Assembly (NCBI GenBank): GCA_002729525.1
Contig: PBYI01000056.1
Coordinates: forward strand, 62,001 to 126,000
Direction: 5' to 3'
Length of the DNA stretch: 64,000 nt
Source of the DNA: Nocardioides sp.
GTDB lineage: Bacteria; Actinomycetota; Actinomycetes; Propionibacteriales; Nocardioidaceae
Part shown: piece after piece, positions 47,799 through 55,314 of the stretch
Numbering within the stretch: the first letter of the stretch is position 1
Layout of the letters: each line of letters starts with the position of its first letter
Program-made: the position numbers and the translations under genes
Notes under the pieces: generated by a model
Seen by the model: the letters and a program-made list of their open reading frames with translations, nothing else
What the model was told of the DNA's origin: nothing
Databases searched by the model: none

Positions 47799-48701
47799 GT
47801 GAGCGACAGCGACGCCGGGACGGGCAGCACGAGCCGGGCACTGGTGCTCGGCGGCGGGGGCATCACCGGGATCGCGTGGGAGACCGGGCTGCTGCACGGG
47901 CTGGCCGAGGCGGGCGTCGACCTGCGCGGCGCCGACCGCGTGGTCGGTACGTCGGCCGGCTCGATCGTCGGCGCGCAGGTCACCGCCTCGCCGCTCGCGC
48001 TGGGCGAGCTCTACGAGCGGCAGCTGCTGCCGCCGGAGCGCCCGGGTGAGCCGGGCGTCGTACCGCTCGCGTCCATCGGGCTGCGGGTGACCGCGACGTT
48101 CGCGGTGTCCCTGCTGGCCGCCCGCGGGGACGTGGAGCGCTTCGGACGGCTGCTCGGTCGCCGGGCCGTCGCCGCCGCGGACGCCGGGCGCACCCCGCCG
48201 GTGCCGGAGCGGTACGCCGAGGTGCGCAAGCGCATCGAGGGCCTGGTCTGGGCTCCCGACCGCGACCTGGTCGTCACCGCCGTCGACGCCGCCACCGGCG
48301 AGCGGGTGCTGTTCGGGCCGACCGGACCGCGCCCGGAGGTGTCGCTCGAGGACGCCGTCAACGCCTCCTGCGCGGTCCCGTGTGTCTACCCGCCCATCCC
48401 GATCGGCGGTCGGGCGTACGTCGACGGCGGGGTCCGGTCGGGCACCAACGCCGACCTGGCGGCCGGCTTCGACCGGGTCGTCGCGTTCGCACCCAGCGAC
48501 CGGAGCCTCGGCCCGATGCGCAGTGCCGGCGACCTGCTGAGCGACCTCGACGTGCCCCACCTCGTGGTCACCCCGGACGACGACGCCCGGGCCGCGATCG
48601 GTCGCAACGTGCTCGACCCGGCGGCCCGTCCGGGGTCGGCACGCGCCGGGTACGCGCAGGCCGCCCGGGTCGCCGAGCAGGTCGCCGCGGTCTGGGACTG
48701 A
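47799..48701 (+). CDS. Patatin-like phospholipase
   Basis: A protein of 300 residues. The oxyanion loop is LVLGGGGITGIAWETGLL, the nucleophile elbow is VVGTSAGSIVGAQVT (G-T-S-A-G), and the catalytic Asp lies in RAYVDGGVRSGTNADLA (D-G-G). A complete Ser-Asp dyad indicates an active lipid acyl hydrolase. No signal peptide is present. The GTG at 47799 is chosen because of the leaderless promoter; 18 bases upstream another in-frame start is possible. Actinobacterial patatins of this length are usually single genes. Confidence 0.9.
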   Translation: MSDSDAGTGSTSRALVLGGGGITGIAWETGLLHGLAEAGVDLRGADRVVGTSAGSIVGAQVTASPLALGELYERQLLPPERPGEPGVVPLASIGLRVTATFAVSLLAARGDVERFGRLLGRRAVAAADAGRTPPVPERYAEVRKRIEGLVWAPDRDLVVTAVDAATGERVLFGPTGPRPEVSLEDAVNASCAVPCVYPPIPIGGRAYVDGGVRSGTNADLAAGFDRVVAFAPSDRSLGPMRSAGDLLSDLDVPHLVVTPDDDARAAIGRNVLDPAARPGSARAGYAQAARVAEQVAAVWD

Positions 48702-48799
48702 GCCCGTCACGGCGCCTCCGAGGGGCCTGACCTGCGGCGCAGCACCGTGCGCGGCGTACCACAAGATGTAGGGGTTACATCGCTGTAGTTCGTCCTCTA

Positions 48800-49025
48800 T
48801 GGTGGTCGACGCAGCTGGTTCGGCGGCTCAGCCAGAGTCGTCGTCGCAAGAGGGAACCCGGTGTGACTCCGGGACTGCCCCGCAGCGGTGAGTGGGAACG
48901 ACCCCCGTCTCCTGGACCGACAGGAAGCACTGGGACCGGTACGCCGGACCTGGGAAGCGACGGGCAGTAGGACGGAGCGACACGCTCCGGCGTCCACGAG
49001 TCCGAAGACCTGCCAGTGCCCACCA
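48800..49025 (+). ncRNA. Cobalamin riboswitch controlling the nrd operon
   Basis: The conserved parts follow in order: GGGAACCCGGTGTGACTCCG (about 48854), GGACTGCCCCGCAGCGGTGA (about 48874), CACTGG (about 48929), GAAGCGACGGGCAGTAGGA with the B12-box-like GGCAGTAGG (about 48955-48973), and GAGTCCGAAGACCTGCC (about 48999-49015). This is the adenosylcobalamin riboswitch class. It lies 160 bases upstream of nrdB. In Streptomyces the same class represses class I reductase genes when B12 is present, letting the B12-dependent class II enzyme take over. The borders given are approximate. Confidence 0.93.
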
Positions 49026-49182
49026 CCCGGTGGGGTCCGCGACCGCGAGGGACGGTCCGAGGATCGAACGAGCGCGTGTCTCGGCCCCGTGTCGAAGCCC
49101 CGGTCGGCGACCTCTCCTCCTCGGATCGCAGGCGCACCGACACCGAGCGGGCCGCGGGGCCCGCCGACGAAGGGCACGCCCC

Positions 49183-50181
49183 ATGATCGACACCACGGGT
49201 CTCCCGATCCGTACGGCGAAGTCGGCCTACGTCTTCGACTACCCGGTCGCCGCCGACCTGGCGAGCAAGCAGCGCAGCATCTTCTGGACCGCCGACGAGA
49301 TCCCGGTCGAGAACGACAAGCAGGACGTCCTGGTCTCGATGACGCCGGCCGAGCAGGCGGCGGTGCGGACCACGCTGAAGCTGTTCACGATCTACGAGCT
49401 GCTGCTGGGCGGCGAGGTCTGGGGCGACCGGATCTTCCGCGCCTACCCGCGCCCGGAGACGCAGATGATGGCCAACGCGTTCAGCTTCGCCGAGCTCAAC
49501 ATGCACGCGCCGTTCTACGCCAAGCTCAACCAGGTCCTCATGGTCGACACCGAGGAGTTCTACGACTCCTACAAGAACGACCCGGTCCTCGCCGAGCGCA
49601 TCGCGTTCGTCTGGCGCGCCATCGAGGACGAGGACCTGCTGTTCGCGCTGAGCGTCTTCACGCTGATGGAGAACTGCGTCCTCTACTCCAGCTTCGCCTT
49701 CCTCAAGCACTTCCAGTCCGGCGGCAAGAACCTCGTGCAGAACGTCGTCAGCGGCATCAACTTCTCTGCCCGCGACGAGAACCTGCACGCCACCGGCGGG
49801 GCCTGGCTGTTCAACACCACCCTCGACGAGTACGCCGCGACGGTGCCGCGCGAGCGCTTCGACGCCGAGCGCGACGAGCTGTTCGACCGGGTCCGCGCCG
49901 TCGCCGCGCACGTCTACGAGCACGAGGCCCGCATCGTCGACCTGCTGTTCTCCCACGGCCCGATCCCGGGCATCGACCAGCACGACCTGCTCGCGTTCGT
50001 GCGCTCGGGGGTCGACCTGACCCTGGAGAACATGCGGATCGACCCGCTGTACGGCGTCGCGCACAACCCGGTCGCCGACTGGTTCTACGCCGGCATCAAC
50101 GGCACCCAGTTTCACGACTTCTTCCAGGTGACGGGCAACGAGTACAACCGCAGCATCGGCGAGCGGGAGTTCAGCTTCTGA
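49183..50181 (+). CDS. nrdB: Class I ribonucleotide reductase beta subunit NrdB
   Basis: A protein of 332 residues that generates the radical for ribonucleotide reduction. The metal-site helices read ANAFSFAELNMHAPFYAKLN and SARDENLHATGGAWL, and between them LMENCVLYSSFAFLKHF supplies Glu 163. The second helix has the usual E-x2-H (199-202). In the first helix the spacing reads E104-x3-H108, with Tyr 112 four residues on as the candidate radical residue. The overall style resembles the marine-phage-like NrdB group. The C-terminus GEREFSF would dock on NrdA. It is the first gene after the B12 riboswitch and overlaps nrdA as TGATG. Confidence 0.92.
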   Translation: MIDTTGLPIRTAKSAYVFDYPVAADLASKQRSIFWTADEIPVENDKQDVLVSMTPAEQAAVRTTLKLFTIYELLLGGEVWGDRIFRAYPRPETQMMANAFSFAELNMHAPFYAKLNQVLMVDTEEFYDSYKNDPVLAERIAFVWRAIEDEDLLFALSVFTLMENCVLYSSFAFLKHFQSGGKNLVQNVVSGINFSARDENLHATGGAWLFNTTLDEYAATVPRERFDAERDELFDRVRAVAAHVYEHEARIVDLLFSHGPIPGIDQHDLLAFVRSGVDLTLENMRIDPLYGVAHNPVADWFYAGINGTQFHDFFQVTGNEYNRSIGEREFSF

Positions 50182-51923
50182 TGACCGCGACCAGCACGGA
50201 CACCGTCCCCACCCGCACCCCCGCCCCCAGCAGCTGGGACGCCCTCACCGCCGAGCGCGTGGCGCTGCAGGAGCAGGGCCTCGTGCCGGCGTTCATGACG
50301 ACCGCCGGCTACGCCATGTTCACCGCGAAGTACACCCACGGCGACCAGACCGTGCGCGAGCGCTACGAGACGATCGCCGCGACTGCGGGCGACCTCGCCG
50401 ACGAGCTCTACCCGCGCGACGACGCCACCTCGTGGACCGGCCACTTCCTCGAGGCGATCTGGTACGGCTGGCTCTCCCCGTCCACCCCGGTGCTGGCCAA
50501 CCTCGGCACCGAGCGCGGCCTGCCGGTCTCCTGCGAGGGCTCGTACGTCGAGGACTCCGTCTGGGGGTTCTACGACACCCTCAAGGAGGCCGCGATTCTG
50601 TCGCAGAACGGCTTCGGCACCTCGGCGTACCTCGGCGACGTCCGGCCCCGCGGCGCCCGGTTCTCCGACAACGGCCAGGCCAACGGCGTCGTGCCGGTCT
50701 TCTGCAACTTCGTCGAGATGACCAACCAGATCAGCCAGGGCGCCACCCGGCGCGGCTCCTGGGCGGGCTACCTGCCGGTCGACCACCCGGACTTCTTCGA
50801 GCTCGCCGACCTGATCTACCGCGAGCCCGCCAACAAGAACGTCGGCTGGATCTTCACCCAGGCCTTCATCGACCGGATGCTCGCCGGCGACGCCGACGCC
50901 CTGGAGCGCTACCAGCGGGTGCTGAGGATCCGGGTCGTCCTCGGCAAGGGCTACATCTGGAAGGTCGACACGGTCAACGCCGCGCAGACGGCGTCGTACC
51001 GGGCGCACGGGCTGGAGAACAAGGCGTCCAACCTCTGCTCGGAGATCACCCTGTTCTCCGACGAGGAGCACTCCTACACCTGCGTGCTGTCCTCGCTGAA
51101 CCTCGCGACGTACGACGCGTGGCGCGACCGCGACACGGCGTACGTCGCCACGGTGTTCCTCGACGCGGTGGCTGAGGCGTTCCTGCGCCGGGCGCGCTCG
51201 ATCCGCGGGCTGGAGCGGGCGGTGCGCTACACCGAGAAGGCGCGCAGCCTGGGCCTGGGCGTCATGGGCTACCACGACCACCTCCAGCAGCACCGGATCC
51301 CGTTCGAGTCGGAGGAGGCGGCGGTGTTCAACCGCGACGTCTTCGCCCGCATCCACGAGCGCGCGGACGCCGCGTCCCGGTGGATGGCCGAGCGGGCCGG
51401 TACGCCGGAGTGGTGCGTGGGCCGGCGCAACTCCCACCTGATGGCGGTCGCCCCGACGATGAGCACCGCGGTGATCGTGGGCGGCACCAGCCAGGGCATC
51501 GAGCCGTTCGTCGCCAACGTCTGGAACCAGACGACGTCGGCCGGGGAGATGCCGCGCGCCAACCCCAACCTGGTGGCGCTGATGGAGGAGCGCGGGGTGC
51601 ACGACCGCGCCCACCTCGACGACATCGTCGACCACGCCGGCTCGGTCGCCCACGTCGACTGGCTCGACGAGCACGAGAAGGCCGTCTTCCGCACCGGCTA
51701 CGAGATCGACCAGGAGGTGCTGCTCGAGCGCGCCGCCGAGCGGCAGGAGCACATCGACCAGTCGCAGTCGCTCAACCTCTTCTTCGAGGCCGACGCGACG
51801 CCGCAGCAGATCAGCGCGGTGCACAAGAAGGCGCTGCTCGACCCGCGGATCAAGAGCCTCTACTACCTGCGCTCGCGCGCGGGGGTGCAGGCCAGCAAGC
51901 AGCGGTCGGCGACCTCCTCCTGA
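50181..51923 (+). CDS. nrdA: Class I ribonucleotide reductase alpha subunit NrdA, without C-terminal cysteine tail
   Basis: A protein of 580 residues. There is no N-terminal ATP-cone. Catalytic residues are present: Cys 118 in GLPVSCEGSYVEDSV, Asn 284-Cys 286-Glu 288 in ASNLCSEIT, Cys 301 in YTCVLSSLNL, and the Tyr pair 561-562 in KSLYYLRSRAG. After that the protein ends within 18 residues (AGVQASKQRSATSS), with no CxxC or C-x4-C pair. Class I alpha subunits normally finish with a flexible tail carrying two cysteines that re-reduce the active site. A separate small gene 92 bases downstream encodes a peptide with that character. TGATG overlap with nrdB indicates coupling. Confidence 0.92.
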   Translation: MTATSTDTVPTRTPAPSSWDALTAERVALQEQGLVPAFMTTAGYAMFTAKYTHGDQTVRERYETIAATAGDLADELYPRDDATSWTGHFLEAIWYGWLSPSTPVLANLGTERGLPVSCEGSYVEDSVWGFYDTLKEAAILSQNGFGTSAYLGDVRPRGARFSDNGQANGVVPVFCNFVEMTNQISQGATRRGSWAGYLPVDHPDFFELADLIYREPANKNVGWIFTQAFIDRMLAGDADALERYQRVLRIRVVLGKGYIWKVDTVNAAQTASYRAHGLENKASNLCSEITLFSDEEHSYTCVLSSLNLATYDAWRDRDTAYVATVFLDAVAEAFLRRARSIRGLERAVRYTEKARSLGLGVMGYHDHLQQHRIPFESEEAAVFNRDVFARIHERADAASRWMAERAGTPEWCVGRRNSHLMAVAPTMSTAVIVGGTSQGIEPFVANVWNQTTSAGEMPRANPNLVALMEERGVHDRAHLDDIVDHAGSVAHVDWLDEHEKAVFRTGYEIDQEVLLERAAERQEHIDQSQSLNLFFEADATPQQISAVHKKALLDPRIKSLYYLRSRAGVQASKQRSATSS

Positions 51924-52015
51924 GGCGTCCCCGCCGGCCGTCCCGCGCGCAGCTGCCGGGCCGGCCACCCAACTTCCCCACCTCACCCACCCGGCACGAC
52001 ACGGAAGGAACCGAG

Positions 52016-52132
52016 ATGGACCACAGCACGCTCGACACCACCGCTCTCGACGAGCTCACCTGGGACGACTGGAGCCCCGCGCAGGTCTGCGCGATCGAGA
52101 ACGGGCCCGACTGCGCGGCCTGCGAGGGCTGA
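52016..52132 (+). CDS. 38-residue peptide resembling a detached NrdA C-terminal cysteine tail
   Basis: The peptide reads MDHSTLDTTALDELTWDDWS, then PAQVCAIENGPDCAACEG. Cys 25, 33 and 36 lie at the very C-terminus, with a CAAC pair. Class I alpha subunits of related types end in very similar Cys-x-x-x-N-x-x-x-C-x-x-C phrases. The start ATG is preceded by GGAAGGA at six bases, so the peptide should be translated on its own. The frame differs from nrdA, and no stop lies upstream in this frame, so a frameshift fusion cannot be excluded. It is probably co-transcribed with nrdBA; a strong terminator follows at 52151. Inferred role: redox relay to NrdA. Confidence 0.7.
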   Translation: MDHSTLDTTALDELTWDDWSPAQVCAIENGPDCAACEG

Positions 52133-52150
52133 GCCGGCCCCACCACGACT

Positions 52151-52215
52151 CGCCGACGTGCCGGGGCGGGCTGCGTCCCGTCCCCTACGGAGCCCAGAGC
52201 CCCGGCACGTCGGCG
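52151..52215 (+). terminator. Terminator of the nrd operon, overlapping the convergent gene
   Basis: CGCCGACGTGCCGGGGC (52151-52167) pairs perfectly over 17 bases with GCCCCGGCACGTCGGCG (52199-52215) around 31 bases. It begins 18 bases behind the Cys-peptide stop. The right arm lies inside the last codons of the convergent gene ending at 52185. Confidence 0.7.
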
Positions 52216-52949
52216 ACCAGGTAGCAGTCGCCGGCCAGGGTCGCCCCGACCGGCGGCGCCTCGTGGTCGTCGGCGTCCAGGCAGACCGTCACGACCTGGC
52301 CGAGGCAGCGCACCTGCACCGCGTGGAAGGCGCGCTCGCGGGCGTCGGTCGTGCGGGTCGTCGAGGTCAGCACCGTGCCGCTGAGGAACGCGGTCGGGGT
52401 CGCGGCGTCGGGTGCCGCGAACAGCCCGGTCGACAGCAGCGTCTCCGGCGAGAACCGGGCGTCGGCCGGGGCGGACGGCAGGGTGGCCCGGACGGCGCTG
52501 CGGGCCGACACCGCGAACGCAGCCGCGTCGGCGAAGCACGCTACGTCGGTGCCGAGCGCGGTCAGCGCCGCGTCGCGCGGCGGCTCCAGCCCGTCGGGTG
52601 GGAGCAGCCCCTGCGCCAGGTCGACGACCAGCGTGGTGCGGACCGTGCCGTCGCCGTCGGCGGCGAGCAGTGAGGCGGCGACGTACGACCCGCGGCCGGT
52701 CAGGCCGCCGAGCCGCACCCCGTGCGGGCCGTCGTACGACGGCACCAGGTCGACCAGCTCGGCGCCCGGCCCCTCGCCGTGCTCGACCAGGGTCAGGCAG
52801 GCGCCGGACTCGTCGCGCCAGCGCAGCGCGCGGTAGCCGGCGTACGACGCCAGCAGTCGCGCCTGCGGTCGGGCGGCGTCGAGGAGCGCGGTGAGGTCGG
52901 CGTCGTCGCCGAGGTCGCCCAGCCCGAGGCAGGCCAGCGTCGAGGTCAC
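52185..52949 (-). CDS. Conserved hypothetical protein, 254 residues
   Basis: A protein of 254 residues without signal peptide or membrane segment. It starts with GTG (MTSTLACLGLGDLGDDADLT) and has LLASYAGYRALRWRDESGAC, AELVDLVPSYDGPHGVRLGG and VRCLGQVVTVCLDADD. The alternating beta pattern suggests two related halves of about 110 residues, possibly a small-ligand barrel, but no family is recognised. It is 24 bases from the CcdA-like gene on the same strand and may share its transcript. Confidence 0.6.
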   Translation of the reverse strand: MTSTLACLGLGDLGDDADLTALLDAARPQARLLASYAGYRALRWRDESGACLTLVEHGEGPGAELVDLVPSYDGPHGVRLGGLTGRGSYVAASLLAADGDGTVRTTLVVDLAQGLLPPDGLEPPRDAALTALGTDVACFADAAAFAVSARSAVRATLPSAPADARFSPETLLSTGLFAAPDAATPTAFLSGTVLTSTTRTTDARERAFHAVQVRCLGQVVTVCLDADDHEAPPVGATLAGDCYLVADVPGLWAP

Positions 52950-52973
52950 CCCGCCAGCCTGCCAGGGGCACCA

Positions 52974-53708
52974 TCACCCCTCGGGGATGAACCCGGAGTC
53001 GAGGTCCCAGGGGCGCACGGGCGAGTGGATGAGCAGCCAGGTCTGCAGGTCCTTGTCCCATCCGGCGACGATCGCGACGCCGACGAGCACGAAGACCACG
53101 CCGAGGCCGCGACGGAACCAGCCGTCCGGGTCGGCGAGCCACCCGAGGCGGCGGACGAGCCGCTGGCCGGCGAGCGCGACGGCGAGCAGCGTCAGGCCCA
53201 GCCCGAGGGCGTACGTCGTGAGCAGCAGGGTGCCCCAGGCGGGCCGGGCCGGGATGACGGTGACGACGACGTAGCCGTAGAGCGGGCTGCAGGACAGGAA
53301 CACCGGGCCGAGTGCGGCGCCGGTGAGCACCGAGCCGACCGTGCCGTCGCGTCGGTGGGCCGCGGCCAGGCCGGACTGGGCGCGGGCGCCGAGACCGACG
53401 CGGGTGCTGAGGGAGTCCCACAGGCGCGGGAACACCCCGACGAGGCCCAGCGCGACGAGCAGGCCGCCGGCCACCCAGCGCCACACCGCCGGGTCGACGC
53501 CGATGAGCACGGTCGAGGCGCGCAGCAGCAGCGTGAACGCGACCACCGACACCGTGAGCGAGCCGGTGACCAGGAGCGCCCGGCGCAGGGCGGGGGAGTC
53601 GCGGACGCCGACCGCCGCGCCGCCGACCACGACCGGCAGCATCGGCAGCACGCACGGCGCGAGCGTCGTCAGCACGCCCGCGACGAACGCCCCGACGAGG
53701 GCGAGCAC
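52974..53708 (-). CDS. CcdA/DsbD-like thiol:disulfide membrane protein
   Basis: A membrane protein of 244 residues with six hydrophobic segments. The two family Cys lie in TTLAPCVLPMLPVVVGGAAV (first segment) and LGPVFLSCSPLYGYVVVTV (fourth). CcdA proteins carry reducing power across the membrane to extracytoplasmic thiol proteins such as cytochrome c assembly factors. The gene directly upstream encodes a thioredoxin-like lipoprotein that could be its partner. It starts with GTG at 53708, seven bases behind that gene. Confidence 0.88.
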   Translation of the reverse strand: MLALVGAFVAGVLTTLAPCVLPMLPVVVGGAAVGVRDSPALRRALLVTGSLTVSVVAFTLLLRASTVLIGVDPAVWRWVAGGLLVALGLVGVFPRLWDSLSTRVGLGARAQSGLAAAHRRDGTVGSVLTGAALGPVFLSCSPLYGYVVVTVIPARPAWGTLLLTTYALGLGLTLLAVALAGQRLVRRLGWLADPDGWFRRGLGVVFVLVGVAIVAGWDKDLQTWLLIHSPVRPWDLDSGFIPEG

Positions 53709-53715
53709 CGCTGCC

Positions 53716-54270
53716 TCAGGCCTCGGCGCGGGCCAGGATGTCGTCCGGGCCGATGGTCTCGGTCCACACCTCGTCGCGGTCGCCCGAGCCGTCCAGGGTG
53801 ACGAAGCTGTGCTGCACCGTCACGCCGTACCGCTGGCGCAGGTCGGTGCGGGAGTCGTAGTCGATCTGCACCAGGGTCAGGCCGTCGGGCATCCCGTCGG
53901 ACTCGATCGCCGCGTCCGTCGCCTGGCACTCGTGGCACCAGGGGGCGTGGAAGTAGAGCACCACGGTCGAAGCGTCGTACGCCGCGGGGTCGGCGTCGTA
54001 GTCGTCCCACGCGACGACCTCGCCGGGCGGGACGGGGTCCTCGGTCGGCTCGGGGGTGCTCGCCTCGGTCGGCGCGTCCTCGGTGGGCGCGGGTTCGGTG
54101 TTCTGCTCGGGGGGAGCGTCGGTCGTGGCCTCGGGCGACGCGGCGACCGCCGGCTCGGGGTCGACCGCCGCGGTCTCGTCGGCGCTGCTGCACGCGGCGA
54201 GGAGCGGGACGGCCAGCAGGGCGGGGGCGAGCGTGCGGGCGAGGGTGGGGGCGAGTCGACGTCGGCTCAT
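53716..54270 (-). CDS. Thioredoxin-like lipoprotein
   Basis: A protein of 184 residues. The signal peptide ends in a lipobox (LLAVPLLAACSSAD). A Pro/Thr/Glu-rich spacer of about 60 residues (PEPAVAASPEATTDAPPEQN; EDAPTEASTPEPTED) follows. The thioredoxin domain reads ASTVVLYFHAPWCHECQATD, with active-site W-C-H-E-C, then LTLVQIDYDSRTDLRQRYGV and VQHSFVTLDGSG with a Ser where cis-Pro is usual. It is likely reduced by the CcdA-like protein encoded next to it and acts on exported thiol proteins. Confidence 0.85.
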   Translation of the reverse strand: MSRRRLAPTLARTLAPALLAVPLLAACSSADETAAVDPEPAVAASPEATTDAPPEQNTEPAPTEDAPTEASTPEPTEDPVPPGEVVAWDDYDADPAAYDASTVVLYFHAPWCHECQATDAAIESDGMPDGLTLVQIDYDSRTDLRQRYGVTVQHSFVTLDGSGDRDEVWTETIGPDDILARAEA

Positions 54271-54360
54271 GGGTCGATCGTGGCAGCCGGCCGGCCGTGG
54301 CGGGGGCCGGAAGTGTGACGAGACGCTGACGGCCCGCCCCGCCCCGCCCCGCCGGTCAGC

Positions 54361-54405
54361 TGTGCCGACGTCCGCAGTCACCCGGTGACCGGAGACGTCG
54401 GCACA
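54361..54405. terminator. Hairpin 1 of a tandem pair behind the lyase operon
   Basis: TGTGCCGACGTC (54361-54372) pairs perfectly with GACGTCGGCACA (54394-54405), enclosing a smaller hairpin CGGTGACCG-like loop. It lies between the lyase operon end (54451) and the lipoprotein gene start (54270), both minus strand. Confidence 0.55.
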
Positions 54406-54408
54406 GTC

Positions 54409-54440
54409 GTTGGATTCACCGGTGAACCGGTGAATCCAAC
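54409..54440. terminator. Hairpin 2 of a tandem pair behind the lyase operon
   Basis: GTTGGATTCACCGGT (54409-54423) pairs perfectly with ACCGGTGAATCCAAC (54426-54440) around two bases, starting ten bases behind the lyase stop at 54451. Such a tight 15-bp stem is a probable terminator; the TTCACCGG...CCGGTGAA core recurs at 57972-57999. Confidence 0.7.
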
Positions 54441-54450
54441 CGGGTCGGGC

Positions 54451-55314
54451 TCAGACCTCCAGCGCCATGATCGCGTCGTGGATCGACAGGGTCCGCCGCG
54501 CCGACTCGACGTGGAGGTTCTCGATCATCTTGTTCTTGTACGTCGCCACGCCGGACCCGGCGGTCTCGAAGGCCTCGATCAGGCCCCGCGCGTCGTCGAC
54601 GGCCTCGGTGCTCGGCGCGAACTGCTCGTTGGCCGGACCGACCTGCGAGGGGTGGATCAGCGTCTTGCCGTCGAAGCCCATCTGGCGGCCCTGGGCGGCC
54701 TCGGCGAGGAACCCGTCGGCGTCCTTGGTGTCGTTGTAGACGCCGTCGAGGATCGCCACGCCGGCGGCCCGCGCCGCGAGGAGCGCCAGCGACAGCGAGG
54801 TCAGCAGGGGCGCGCGGCCGGGCACGTGCTCGGCGTACAGCTCCTTGACCAGGTCGTTGGTGCCCATCACCAGGCAGGCGAGCCGGTCGGAGGCGGCGGC
54901 GAGCGAGCGGACGTTGAAGATCGCCTCGGGCGTCTCGACCATCGCCCACAGCTTGGTGTGCGCCGGTGCGCCGGCGGCCTCCATGGCGGCGACGAGGCCG
55001 AGCACCTCCTCGGCGCTGTTGACCTTGGGCACCACGATGCCGGCCGGCCCGGCGGCGGACGCGGCGGCGATGTCGGCGTCGTGCCACTCGGTGCCGAGGC
55101 CGTTGACGCGGATGGTGACCGTGCGACGTCCGTACTCGCCCGACGCGGCGGCGACGCACGCCGACTCGCGGGCGGCCGGCTTGGCGTCGGGGGCGACGGC
55201 GTCCTCGAGGTCGAGGATCAGCCCGTCGCAGGGGATCGACTTGGCCTTCTCCAGTGCCCGCTCGTTGGAGCTGGGCATGTAGAGGACGCTGCGCAGCGGG
55301 GTGAAGTCGCTCAT
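54451..55314 (-). CDS. CitE/HpcH-family lyase (malyl-CoA thioesterase-like)
   Basis: A protein of 287 residues. It has the CitE-family blocks RSVLYMPSSNERALEKAKSI, CDGLILDLEDAVAPDAKPAA, TIRVNGLGTEWHDADIAAA, AGIVVPKVNSAEEV, LWAMVETPEAIFN and GFDGKTLIHPSQVGPANEQF. The acidic ligands in DLEDAV and the Glu in VETP are present, so the TIM-barrel should bind magnesium and a CoA ester. Encoded with a second, Mcl1-like lyase in a TGATG overlap, it is probably the (3S)-malyl-CoA thioesterase or a related lyase. Substrate not certain. Confidence 0.8.
   Translation of the reverse strand: MSDFTPLRSVLYMPSSNERALEKAKSIPCDGLILDLEDAVAPDAKPAARESACVAAASGEYGRRTVTIRVNGLGTEWHDADIAAASAAGPAGIVVPKVNSAEEVLGLVAAMEAAGAPAHTKLWAMVETPEAIFNVRSLAAASDRLACLVMGTNDLVKELYAEHVPGRAPLLTSLSLALLAARAAGVAILDGVYNDTKDADGFLAEAAQGRQMGFDGKTLIHPSQVGPANEQFAPSTEAVDDARGLIEAFETAGSGVATYKNKMIENLHVESARRTLSIHDAIMALEV

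Noticed and set aside
48759..48790. Possible NrdR boxes upstream of the cobalamin riboswitch
   Set aside because: CCACAAGATGTAGGGG matches the NrdR consensus only partly and the second candidate lies 16 bp away instead of about 31. The small inverted repeat GATGTA-GGGGT-TACATC may be something else.
51880..52016. A programmed frameshift that would fuse NrdA to the cysteine peptide
   Set aside because: No slippery heptamer is evident near the nrdA stop, and the peptide has its own ribosome binding site. Kept only as an alternative, because the peptide frame is open through this region.
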